The position numbers were made by a program, and so were the translations under genes. The notes under the pieces were generated by a model. That model made no database searches, was not told where the DNA came from, and saw only the letters and a program-made list of their open reading frames with translations. 64,000 nucleotides of DNA from Acidimicrobiaceae bacterium (GTDB lineage: Bacteria > Actinomycetota > Acidimicrobiia > Acidimicrobiales > Ilumatobacteraceae): the NCBI GenBank assembly GCA_020637295.1, contig JACJWF010000005.1, positions 124,001 to 188,000 of the forward strand, in the 5' to 3' direction. Every line of letters starts with the position of its first letter. Positions within the stretch are counted from its first letter, which is position 1. Shown piece by piece: positions 55,353 to 62,906 of this stretch.

Positions 55353-55868
55353 ATGGCCACCCTCGTGCTCACCGCACTCGGCGACGACCGGCCCGGTCTG
55401 GTCGAGGCGCTCTCCCGCCTGATCTCCGAGCACGGTGGTAGCTGGAGCCGCAGCGAGATGGCTCGCCTCGGCGGAAAGTTCGCGGGCATCGTCGAGGCCG
55501 TGGTGCCGGATCACTTGGTGGACGGCCTGCGTGCGGGGCTGGATGGCTTGGCTGCCGGCGGTGTGCTGCACACCACCCTGGACGTCGCCGGGGCGGCGGA
55601 CGCCCCGTCCGGCCGGCGGGTCACGGTGGCGCTGGTGGGCACGGACCAGCCGGGTCTGGTGCTCGCCGTGTCGGCCGCGCTCGCCGCCGTGGGCGCGAGC
55701 ATCGAGGAGTTGGCCACCCGGGTCAGCGAGGCACCGATGGCGGGTGGGCAGATGTTCGAGGCCGACGCCGTGGTCGTGCTGCCGGTCGGCGTCGCCGAGG
55801 ACGACGTGCGCGACCAGTTGGAGGCGTTGGCCACCCACCTGATGGTGGACATCGTGCTGGACGCCTGA
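55353..55868 (+). CDS. Double ACT-domain protein (GcvR-like)
   Basis: A 171-residue protein with two ACT domains. The first (about 1-75) starts LVLTALGDDRPGLVEALSRLI, and the second (about 88-170) starts VTVALVGTDQPGLVLAVSAAL. This order matches glycine-cleavage regulator GcvR and related amino-acid sensors. It has no DNA-binding domain, so it probably acts on a partner protein. No gcv genes are adjacent. Confidence 0.85.
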   Translation: MATLVLTALGDDRPGLVEALSRLISEHGGSWSRSEMARLGGKFAGIVEAVVPDHLVDGLRAGLDGLAAGGVLHTTLDVAGAADAPSGRRVTVALVGTDQPGLVLAVSAALAAVGASIEELATRVSEAPMAGGQMFEADAVVVLPVGVAEDDVRDQLEALATHLMVDIVLDA

Positions 55869-55906
55869 CGGCGCACCCACGCAGCAGACGGGAAGGAGCC
55901 CCGGTC

Positions 55907-56797
55907 ATGAGTGAGGAGACCTTGCGCTGGACGATCGGCGCCGTGCGCATGACGGCGCTGGTGGAGGCAGAGACGTCGGGCATCCCGCCCCAGTTCTTCT
56001 TCCCCGACATCACCCCGGACGACATCCGTGGCGTCGGCTGGCTGGGCGACGACCCTGGCGTGGCGGACGCCGACAACGCCACCATGGCCATGCGCGTGCA
56101 GGCGTTCGTGTTGGAGGTCGGCGGTCGCACCGTGCTGGTGGACCCCTGCGTCGGCAACGGCAAGCGGCGCAACCTGCCCTTCTGGAACGACCTGTCCACC
56201 CCCTGGCTGGAGCGCTTCCACGCCGCCGGGTTCACCGAGGACGGGATCGACCTGGTGGTCCACACCCACCTCCACGAGGACCACCTGGGCTGGGACACCC
56301 GGCTTGTGGACGGCGAGTGGGTGCCGACGTTCCCGGGCGCCCGCCACCTCTACGTGGCCGCCGAACTGGACTGGGCCGCCGCGCCGGAGCAGCAGGCGCG
56401 GGAGGGCTCCTACCTGGACTCGATCGAGCCGGTGCTGCGGGCCGGCCTGGCCGACATCGTGGCGCCGGACGCCGACCTCGGCGGTGGGCTGCGCCTGCGG
56501 TCCACGCCCGGCCACACGCCGGGCCATGTGTCGCTGGAGGTCACCACCGGCGCGGAGCGGTTCGTGGTCTCCGGCGACCTGATGCACCACCAGTTGCAGG
56601 CCGCCAACCCGTCGCTGGCGGAGGTCGGCGACACGGACGCGCCGCGGGCGCGCGAGACCCGCCGGGCGTTCATGGACGACTGCTGCGGCACGGGCGCGCT
56701 GGTGGCCGGGACGCACTTCCCCGTGGCCCCGGTCGGCCGTTTCGAGGTGGACGGCCCGGCGGCGTGGCGGTTCCGCAGCGTCGCCGCGGACGCGTAG
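55907..56797 (+). CDS. MBL-fold metallohydrolase
   Basis: A 296-residue metallo-beta-lactamase-fold enzyme. The metal site HTHLHEDHLGWD lies near residue 120, a second His in TPGHTPGHVSLEV near 207, VVSGDLMHH near 224 and a last His in AGTHFPVAPVG near 268. The sequence resembles the quorum-quenching/hydrolase branch with two Zn ions; the substrate is unknown. A GAAGGAG ribosome-binding site precedes the ATG. It follows the ACT protein by 38 bp. Confidence 0.88.
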   Translation: MSEETLRWTIGAVRMTALVEAETSGIPPQFFFPDITPDDIRGVGWLGDDPGVADADNATMAMRVQAFVLEVGGRTVLVDPCVGNGKRRNLPFWNDLSTPWLERFHAAGFTEDGIDLVVHTHLHEDHLGWDTRLVDGEWVPTFPGARHLYVAAELDWAAAPEQQAREGSYLDSIEPVLRAGLADIVAPDADLGGGLRLRSTPGHTPGHVSLEVTTGAERFVVSGDLMHHQLQAANPSLAEVGDTDAPRARETRRAFMDDCCGTGALVAGTHFPVAPVGRFEVDGPAAWRFRSVAADA

Positions 56798-56802
56798 CGG
56801 GC

Positions 56803-57345
56803 TCAGCCCAGCGCGGCCTCGATCGCGCCGGTCAGCGCCGGGTCGTCGGGCGTGGTGGAGGGGGCGAAGCGGGTGACCACCGCGCCGTCACGGCCGATCA
56901 GGAACTTCTCGAAGTTCCACAGCACGTCGGGGTCCTCGTTGGTCGGGATGCCGAGGCCCTTCAGGCGCTCGCGCATGGCCTCCGGGTCGCCCTCGGCGTG
57001 CGGCTTGGTGGCGGTGAGCTCCGCGTACAGCGGGTGCTGGTCGTCGCCGGCCACGCTGATCTTGGAGAACAGCGGGAAGCTCACCGAGTAGTTGACGTTG
57101 CAGAACTCGGCGATCTCGTCGTCGGTGCCGGGCTCCTGCCCGAGGAAGTTGTTGGCGGGGAAGCCGAGGACCTCGAAGCCCTGGTCCTTGTAGTTGCGGT
57201 AGATCTGCTCCAGCGCCTCGTACTGGGGGGTGAGGCCGCACTTGGAGGCCACGTTCACCACCAGCAGCACCTTGCCGAGGTAGTCGTTCAGGGAGGTGGA
57301 GTCGCCGGTGATGGTGGTGAGGGGGATCTGCTGCAGGTCGCTCAT
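56803..57345 (-). CDS. Glutathione-peroxidase-family thiol peroxidase
   Basis: A 180-residue thioredoxin-fold peroxidase. The peroxidatic Cys is in VNVASKCGLTPQY, the Gln in FPANNFLGQEPG, and Trp/Asn in LWNFEKFLIGRDG complete the catalytic set. Bacterial Cys-type members usually use thioredoxin rather than glutathione. The normal resolving cysteine region is present as EFCNVNY. The ATG at 57345 gives the typical length; eight more codons are possible. It is convergent with the MBL gene. Confidence 0.92.
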   Translation of the reverse strand: MSDLQQIPLTTITGDSTSLNDYLGKVLLVVNVASKCGLTPQYEALEQIYRNYKDQGFEVLGFPANNFLGQEPGTDDEIAEFCNVNYSVSFPLFSKISVAGDDQHPLYAELTATKPHAEGDPEAMRERLKGLGIPTNEDPDVLWNFEKFLIGRDGAVVTRFAPSTTPDDPALTGAIEAALG

Positions 57346-57480
57346 GGGGGGTGCCAACGCCTGCGACACCCGTCACATTCCCCGCGGTGCCCCCTCGGTT
57401 TCTGGGGCTGGATCTCGCCATCCGGCGAACTGGGGCTGGATCGTTGCGGGATGTGCGCGAATCCGGACCCCAGAACGGCG

Positions 57481-58143
57481 CTACTCGACCGGTGCCTTCC
57501 ACGTGTTGAGGAACGTCACCTCGCTCGCCGGCCGTCGCGGCGCCGGGGTGAACGTGTCGCCGGTGAAGTAGCCGACCGCCAGCAGGCACACCTGGGTGAC
57601 CGACGACGGGATGCCGAGCAACTCGGCGATCTCCGCCTCGTACTCGAGGTGGAAGGTGGTCCAGGCGGAGCCGATGCCGCGGGCACGGGCGGCGAGCTGG
57701 AAGCTCCACACGCCGGGGAGGACCGAGCCGTAGTACGCAGCCGCCTGACCCTGCGACTGGTCCAACGGGGCGCGGTCCAGCCGCAGCGCCAGCACCAGCG
57801 CCGGCACCTCGTGGAGGTGGTCCACCAGGAAGTTGGCCGAGCTGATGACCCGCTGGCTGCGGTCGTCCAGGCGGAGCTCCGAGTTGGCGGCCAGGTACGG
57901 CCGGCCGACGTCGCCGAAGCGCGTGGCGATCGCCGCCTTCTTCGCCGCGTCGTCGATGATCATCCAGCGGTTGCGCTCCAGGTTGCCGCCCATCGGCGCG
58001 TGGTTGGCGACCTCGATGCACTCCAGCAGCACGTCGTAGGGCACGGGGCGGGTGAGGTCCAGGCGTTGGCGGACCTGCTTGGTGGTGGTCAGCAGGCGGT
58101 CGGTCTCGGCCAGATCGAAGCCGGTGGTCGGGTGCACGGTCAT
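57481..58143 (-). CDS. Nitroreductase-family flavoprotein
   Basis: A 220-residue FMN-dependent oxidoreductase starting MTVHPTTGFDLAETD. VRQRLDLTRPVPYDVLLECI and HAPMGGNLERNRWMII form the FMN-binding start. GSVLPGVWSFQLAARARGIG is the central helix, and VCLLAVGYFTGDTF the C-terminal binding strand. Substrates of this family include nitroaromatics, quinones and enones. It is divergent from the truncated SQR-like gene, so the operator at 58217 could also influence its promoter. Confidence 0.9.
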   Translation of the reverse strand: MTVHPTTGFDLAETDRLLTTTKQVRQRLDLTRPVPYDVLLECIEVANHAPMGGNLERNRWMIIDDAAKKAAIATRFGDVGRPYLAANSELRLDDRSQRVISSANFLVDHLHEVPALVLALRLDRAPLDQSQGQAAAYYGSVLPGVWSFQLAARARGIGSAWTTFHLEYEAEIAELLGIPSSVTQVCLLAVGYFTGDTFTPAPRRPASEVTFLNTWKAPVE

Positions 58144-58216
58144 GCGGCCATTGTTGCCCAACCCGCCGACCGGGACTGCCGCCCGCCGGCCCGCGCCGTG
58201 GCGGAGGGGTTGCTAC

Positions 58217-58236
58217 CTATACCCGTATGGGTATAG
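58217..58236. promoter_or_regulatory. Perfect CsoR/CstR-type operator overlapping the SQR-like start
   Basis: CTATACCC, four bases, GGGTATAG form a perfect 8 bp inverted repeat. The core ATACCC-N4-GGGTAT is the same as at 27433-27448. CsoR-family repressors, including the persulfide sensor CstR that controls sulfide-oxidation genes, use such boxes. The ATG at 58227 lies inside the palindrome, which is abnormal for a working gene. Confidence 0.7.
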
Positions 58237-59243
58237 TCTGTGCCGACGGTCACAGCGGGTTCGACCCGGACAACAAGCTCGTACGACTCGCCGACGACAC
58301 CGAGGTCGGTTACGACGTGCTGGTGGTGGCGCCGGGCATCCAGCTCGACTGGGACCAGCTGCCGGGCGTGTCGGACACGCTGGGGCGCGACGGCGTCTCG
58401 TCCAACTACGGCCTCGACCTGGCTCCCAAGACGTGGGACATGATCCGCGGCATGAAGAAGGGCACCGCGGTCTTCATGATGCCCGCCGGCCCGATCAAGT
58501 GCGCGGGCGCCCCGCAGAAGATCGCCTACCTGGCTGCCGACCACTGGCGCAAGCAGGGCGTGCTGAAGAACATCGAGATCGTCATGGCGCTGCCCACGCC
58601 CGGCATGTTCGGCGTGCCTGAGTTCGCCAAGGTGCTGGAGCAGGTGGTCACCCGGTACGGCATCGACGTCCGCTTCGAGACCGTCGTGTCGGAGGTCAAG
58701 CCGGACAGCAAGGAGCTCGTGCTGAAGAGCATGTCCGGCGACAGCACGTCCACCATCGGGTACGACTTCCTCCACGCAGTGCCGCCGCAGAGCGCGCCGA
58801 ACTGGGTGAAGTGCAGCCCGCTGTCCATCCCCGGTGACGCCAAGGGCTGGGTGGACATCGACAAGAACACCATGCAGCACGTCCGCTACCCCGACGTGTT
58901 CGCGCTCGGCGACGCCGGCAGCAGCCCCAACTCGAAGACCGGGGCGGCCATCCGCAAGCAGGCGCCGGTCGTCGTGCAGAACGTCATCGACCAGTTGAAG
59001 GGGCAGGAGATCAACCGCCACTACGACGGTTACGCGTCCTGCCCGATCGTGACGGCGCGCAACAAGATGCTGCTCGCCGAGTTCGACTACACGATGCGCC
59101 CGCACAAGACCGTCCCCCTGGTGAACACCCAGAAGGAGCGGTGGGACATGTACCTGCTGAAGCGCTACGGCCTGCCGTTCATGTACTGGCACTTCCTGAT
59201 GAAGGGCAAGGCGATGACCACGCCTGCCGCCTTCGGCAGCTGA
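58227..59243 (+). CDS. Sulfide:quinone-oxidoreductase-like flavoprotein, N-terminally truncated
   Basis: The 338 codons match the C-terminal four fifths of type II SQR-like enzymes: YDVLVVAPGIQLDW, the active-site Cys in PAGPIKCAGAPQKI, VFALGDAGSSPNSKTGAA and a C-terminal amphipathic region FMYWHFLMKG. Missing are about the first 100 residues, including the GxGxxG FAD-binding fold. Upstream there is only an 83 bp gap before the divergent nitroreductase. The second catalytic Cys of human SQOR (in the GDC motif, from memory) is Ala here. The start codon lies inside a CsoR-type operator. This is probably a 5'-deleted, non-functional gene, or one whose start is misjudged. Confidence 0.6.
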   Translation: MGIVCADGHSGFDPDNKLVRLADDTEVGYDVLVVAPGIQLDWDQLPGVSDTLGRDGVSSNYGLDLAPKTWDMIRGMKKGTAVFMMPAGPIKCAGAPQKIAYLAADHWRKQGVLKNIEIVMALPTPGMFGVPEFAKVLEQVVTRYGIDVRFETVVSEVKPDSKELVLKSMSGDSTSTIGYDFLHAVPPQSAPNWVKCSPLSIPGDAKGWVDIDKNTMQHVRYPDVFALGDAGSSPNSKTGAAIRKQAPVVVQNVIDQLKGQEINRHYDGYASCPIVTARNKMLLAEFDYTMRPHKTVPLVNTQKERWDMYLLKRYGLPFMYWHFLMKGKAMTTPAAFGS

Positions 59244-59282
59244 GGCGGGCCACCCGCCGGGCCGCCACTACGGTGGCTCGCC

Positions 59283-60119
59283 ATGGAACTGAACAATCGG
59301 GTCGTGGTGATCACCGGCGGTGGGTCGGGCATCGGCGAGGCGCTGGCGCATGCTGCGCACGCCGAGGGGGCGCGTCACGTGGTCGTCGCCGACCTCCACG
59401 GGGCAGAGGCGTCGCGGGTGGCCGCAGCCATCGGTGGCACCGGCGTGGCGGTGGACGTGCGCGACGAGGCTGCCGTGCGCCGTCTGGTGGAGGACACCGA
59501 GGCCGCACACGGCCCGATCGACCTGTTCGTGTCCAACGCCGGCTTCGTGACGGCGGCCGGCCTGGAGGACTCCAACGACGCCATCCAGCGGATGTGGGAG
59601 GTCCACTGCATGGCCCACATCTACGCGGCCAGGGCCGTGGTGCCGTCGATGATCGCCCGTGGCGAGGGCTACCTGCTGAACACCGCCTCCGCTGCCGGGC
59701 TGCTGACCCAGATCGGGTCGATGTCGTACTCGATCACCAAGGCGGCCGCCGTGTCGCTGGCCGAGTGGCTGGCCATCACCCACCATCACCAGGGCATCCG
59801 GGTGTCGGTGCTGTGCCCCCAGGCGGTGGCCACCAACATCGTGGTCAACAGCCCGGACTGGGTGGGCGACGGCGACGGCGCGCTGGGCTCGGGCGTCGCG
59901 TCGGGCGACGGCGTGCTCTCGGCGGACGATGTGGCCCGCTGCTGCATCGACGCCATCCGCGAGGAGCGGTTCCTCGTGCTGCCCCACCCGGAGGTGCAGA
60001 CCTACGTGGAGCGCAAGGCCACGGACCGCGACCGTTGGCTGGCCGGGATGCGCCGCTTCCAGACCGCGCTCCATCCCGATGGGGTGCTGCCCGGCGACGC
60101 GATGGCGCCGAAGGTGTAG
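59283..60119 (+). CDS. Short-chain dehydrogenase/reductase
   Basis: A 278-residue classical SDR. The cofactor motif TGGGSGIG is near residue 11, and SNAGF replaces NNAG near 88. Catalytic Ser is in LNTASAAGLL and the YxxxK motif in YSITKAAAVSLAEW. Asp at the end of strand beta-2 (VVADLHG) suggests NAD+ over NADP+. Substrate is unknown. It begins 39 bp after the SQR-like gene. Confidence 0.92.
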   Translation: MELNNRVVVITGGGSGIGEALAHAAHAEGARHVVVADLHGAEASRVAAAIGGTGVAVDVRDEAAVRRLVEDTEAAHGPIDLFVSNAGFVTAAGLEDSNDAIQRMWEVHCMAHIYAARAVVPSMIARGEGYLLNTASAAGLLTQIGSMSYSITKAAAVSLAEWLAITHHHQGIRVSVLCPQAVATNIVVNSPDWVGDGDGALGSGVASGDGVLSADDVARCCIDAIREERFLVLPHPEVQTYVERKATDRDRWLAGMRRFQTALHPDGVLPGDAMAPKV

Positions 60120-60140
60120 CCGGCGGGCCTGCCGGGCTGC

Positions 60141-60515
60141 TCAGCCGGCGGCCTGGTGCAACTCCACCAGGTTGCCCGACGGGTCGTGCAGGAAGGACTG
60201 CCGGCTGGTGGCCACCGGCTTCGGGTCCGAGACCGTCACGCCCATGGCGCGGATGGCGGCGACGGTGGCGTCGAGCTCGGCCACCTGGAGGGCGAAGTGC
60301 TGCCCCTTGGCCTCCGGCGGTGGCAGCTCGATGAGATGGACCTGCTGACCGCCGGCGTTCAGCCAGGCGCCGGCGAAGCGGAAGTCCGGCCGGTCCGGGC
60401 GCACGGTGAAGCCGAGCACGTCGGTGTAGAAGGCGACCGCGGCGGCAGTGTCCGTGACGTTGATCGACACATGGTGGATGCCCAGCGGGGCGTGCGAGGC
60501 GTGCGGCGTGGCCAT
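60141..60515 (-). CDS. VOC-fold (glyoxalase-like) protein
   Basis: A 124-residue single VOC domain pair: GIHHVSINVTDTAAAVAFY opens module one and HFALQVAELDATVAAI module two, closing with FLHDPSGNLVELHQ. The first His and last Glu fit metal ligands of glyoxalase-type enzymes. The ATG at 60515 gives a normal N-terminus. Confidence 0.85.
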   Translation of the reverse strand: MATPHASHAPLGIHHVSINVTDTAAAVAFYTDVLGFTVRPDRPDFRFAGAWLNAGGQQVHLIELPPPEAKGQHFALQVAELDATVAAIRAMGVTVSDPKPVATSRQSFLHDPSGNLVELHQAAG

Positions 60516-60546
60516 CGCCGAAGTCTCGCAGGTGGTGGCGGCGCCG

Positions 60547-61398
60547 TCAGCCGAGCGGTGGTGCGTCGAACGTCTCGGCCAGCCCGTGCACCATCCATGC
60601 GTGCGGTACTGGCACCTCCACGGGGAACGGCGCTCGCACGCTGAACGCCTCCAGCAGTTCGACAGCGTTGCCACGGAGGTGCATGTCGGCGTCGGCGTCG
60701 GCGCCCGCGGCCACGTGGACCCGGTCGGCACCGATCCGCACCGTGAACTCCACGTCGGGGCCGGCGGCCGTGACCGTGAAGGCGCCCGTGCGGGTGGAGC
60801 CGGCGTTGCGGGCGAGGGCCGGCCCGAGCGCTGCGGCATACCGCAGGCAGGCGGCCACTTCGTCCGGCTCGACCTCGGGGGCGATGCCCAGCGGGAGGAG
60901 AATGTCGCGCTCGTGGACCCAGGAGTCCCACAGGGCGTGGTGGGTGACGGCGCCGGCGGTGACGTGGCCGGGCGGGGCTTCGGCGAGGGTGGTCCATCCG
61001 CCGTCGGTTGCGTCGAGCGAGGCGATGACCCCCGCCAGTGCCTCGACACTGGCGGTGAACGACGCCGCCACCTCGGGGCCAGACTTCTCGGCCGCGCCGG
61101 CCACCATCTGGGCAGGGGTGGCCACCGGGTCGAACGTGGTGAGGAAGCGTGACGGTTCGCCCTGCAGCCCCGCCGAGAGGGCGAACGCCCAGAACCCGTT
61201 GGTGCTCTCGAGGTGGACCATCACGTCGCGCACCGTCCAGCCCTCGCACCGGCTCGGCGTGGCCCACTGGTCGTCCGTCAGGCCGGCCAACAGACCCGCA
61301 ACCCGGCGGCGCTGGCGGAGGGTCGGTGCGCCGATGGCCGCCGGGTCGCCATCCATCGTCAGCGGTTGGTCGGTGCCGTAGCGAGGAGCCAGTTGCAT
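60547..61398 (-). CDS. DinB-fold maleylpyruvate-isomerase-family protein
   Basis: A 283-residue protein of the mycothiol-dependent isomerase/DinB group (TIGR03083-like). RRVAGLLAGLTDDQWATPSRC and EGWTVRDVMVHLESTNGFW carry the first metal-site His. HHALWDSWVHERDILLPLG provides the later His cluster. An SCP2-like C-terminal lobe includes RIGADRVHVAAGADADADMHL. Function is otherwise open. It stops 31 bp before the VOC gene start and is probably in the same transcript. Confidence 0.8.
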   Translation of the reverse strand: MQLAPRYGTDQPLTMDGDPAAIGAPTLRQRRRVAGLLAGLTDDQWATPSRCEGWTVRDVMVHLESTNGFWAFALSAGLQGEPSRFLTTFDPVATPAQMVAGAAEKSGPEVAASFTASVEALAGVIASLDATDGGWTTLAEAPPGHVTAGAVTHHALWDSWVHERDILLPLGIAPEVEPDEVAACLRYAAALGPALARNAGSTRTGAFTVTAAGPDVEFTVRIGADRVHVAAGADADADMHLRGNAVELLEAFSVRAPFPVEVPVPHAWMVHGLAETFDAPPLG

Positions 61399-61456
61399 CC
61401 CGCCAGCCTCCCACGTTCCGCCGCCGATCCGAGCCGGCGGGTGGCAGGATGGCGGC

Positions 61457-61888
61457 GTGCCGCTGCCGCCCGCCCGCTACCTCGTCCGGGCCAAGGACCT
61501 GGTGGACCGCCGCTACGCCGAGCCGCTGACCGTGGCCCAGCTGGCGGAGGCCGCCCGCCTGTCGCCGGCGCACTTCTCCCGCGAGTTCCGCGCCGCGTTC
61601 GGCGAGCCGCCCCACCGCTACCTGCTGCGCCGGCGGTTGGAGCGCGCCGCCGCCATGCTGCGCACGACCGACCGCAAGGTCGCGGACATCTGCATGATGG
61701 TCGGGCTGACGTCGGTCGGGTCGTTCACCACCAGCTTCACCCGCATGTACGGCTGCTCGCCCACGGCGTACCGGGCGCAGTTTCCCGCCGCCAGCGCGCT
61801 GTCGCAGTTGCCGTGGTGCGTGCAACGGCGGGTGGGGCTGCCCCAACACCGCACGTTTCGAGAAGACGGGGCGGCGGCGGGTCCGTAG
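61457..61888 (+). CDS. Short AraC-family transcriptional regulator
   Basis: A 143-residue protein made of the AraC DNA-binding domain only. Two helix-turn-helix motifs are seen: LTVAQLAEAARLSPAHFSRE and VADICMMVGLTSVGSFTTSF, with PTAYR after the second. The start is GTG. No ligand-binding domain is present, so the signal may come from another protein. It is followed 54 bp downstream by a VOC gene, an AraC/glyoxalase pair common in actinobacteria. Confidence 0.92.
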   Translation: MPLPPARYLVRAKDLVDRRYAEPLTVAQLAEAARLSPAHFSREFRAAFGEPPHRYLLRRRLERAAAMLRTTDRKVADICMMVGLTSVGSFTTSFTRMYGCSPTAYRAQFPAASALSQLPWCVQRRVGLPQHRTFREDGAAAGP

Positions 61889-61942
61889 CGTGCGCTCCAC
61901 GGTTCGCCGCACGGCGGGCCGATGCGACCGAAAGGACCCCCG

Positions 61943-62368
61943 ATGATCACGATCGCCAGCACCCAGCTGTGGGTGCACGACCAGGACGAAGCTCTGGACT
62001 TCTACACCAAGAAGCTCGGCTTCGAAGTGCGCTCCGACGTCACCGTGCCGGAGCTCGGCAACTTCCGCTGGCTCACCGTGGGGCCGGCCGGGCAGGACAG
62101 CATCGACATCGTGCTGATGGCCATCCCCGGCGCCCCGATGTTCGACGACGAGACCCGCGGCAAGATCGCCGAGCTGATGGGGATGGGCTACGCCGGCACC
62201 GTCTTCCTCACCACGGCCGACTGCCAGGCGTCCTACGAGGAGCTGCTGGCGCGTGGCGTGGAGTTCGTGGAGACGCCCGAGGTCCGCCCGTACGGCATCG
62301 ACTGCGGCTTCCGCGACCCGTCCGGCAACCACCTCCGCCTGACCCAGGTGAATGCCGACTTCGGCTGA
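61943..62368 (+). CDS. VOC-fold protein paired with AraC regulator
   Basis: A 141-residue glyoxalase-fold protein: QLWVHDQDEALDFYTKKLGF, then TTADCQASYEELLARGVEF and CGFRDPSGNHLRLTQ. A GAAAGGA ribosome-binding site precedes the ATG. It resembles the family regulated by adjacent short AraC proteins; its ligand is unknown. Confidence 0.88.
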   Translation: MITIASTQLWVHDQDEALDFYTKKLGFEVRSDVTVPELGNFRWLTVGPAGQDSIDIVLMAIPGAPMFDDETRGKIAELMGMGYAGTVFLTTADCQASYEELLARGVEFVETPEVRPYGIDCGFRDPSGNHLRLTQVNADFG

Positions 62369-62431
62369 CCAGCCCCGACCGGGCCCGCTCGGCTCGGCCC
62401 GGTCCGGCGGGCAGTCGGACAGGTGATAGGG

Positions 62432-62854
62432 ATGGCGTCCATGAGCGACCCGAACGAGTTCAACCGTGGCGTCATCGCCGAGTTCCGTGCCAACGAAGGG
62501 AAGGTCGGCGGCCCCTTCGAGGGTGCCCCGATGATCCTCCTCACCCACAAGGGGGCCAAGAGCGGCAAGGAGTACACGACCCCGCTCGTGTACTCCCGGG
62601 ACGGCGATGCCGTAGTGATCATCGCCTCCAAGGCCGGGGCGCCCGACGACCCGCAGTGGTTCCGCAACCTCGTCGCCAACCCGGACGTCACCGTGGAGAT
62701 CGGCACCGACCGCTTCGCCGCCCGTGCCCGGGTTGCCGAGGGTCCCGAACGCGACCGCCTCTACGACGCCCAGGCCGAGCTGATGCCCAACTTCAAGGGG
62801 TACGCCGAGAAGACCACCCGGCGCATCCCCGTGGTGGTGCTCGACCGGGTCTGA
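62432..62854 (+). CDS. Deazaflavin (F420)-dependent nitroreductase-family protein
   Basis: A 140-residue split-barrel protein of the Ddn type: ILLTHKGAKSGKEYTTPLVY, ASKAGAPDDPQWFRNLVANP and TRRIPVVVLDRV. Mycobacterial Ddn reduces quinones and nitro compounds with F420H2. Presence of F420 in this organism is therefore likely. The ATG at 62432 is preferred; 62423 and 62441 are alternatives. Confidence 0.9.
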   Translation: MASMSDPNEFNRGVIAEFRANEGKVGGPFEGAPMILLTHKGAKSGKEYTTPLVYSRDGDAVVIIASKAGAPDDPQWFRNLVANPDVTVEIGTDRFAARARVAEGPERDRLYDAQAELMPNFKGYAEKTTRRIPVVVLDRV

Positions 62855-62906
62855 ACGCCCCGTCCCGGTCGGAGCCGGAGCGACGGCAGCCACCACAATG
62901 GGCCGC

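Noticed and set aside
57400..57442. Repeated CTGGGGCTGGATC before the nitroreductase gene
   Set aside because: Two copies of 13 bases in a short gap are too little to call a mobile element or a regulatory array.
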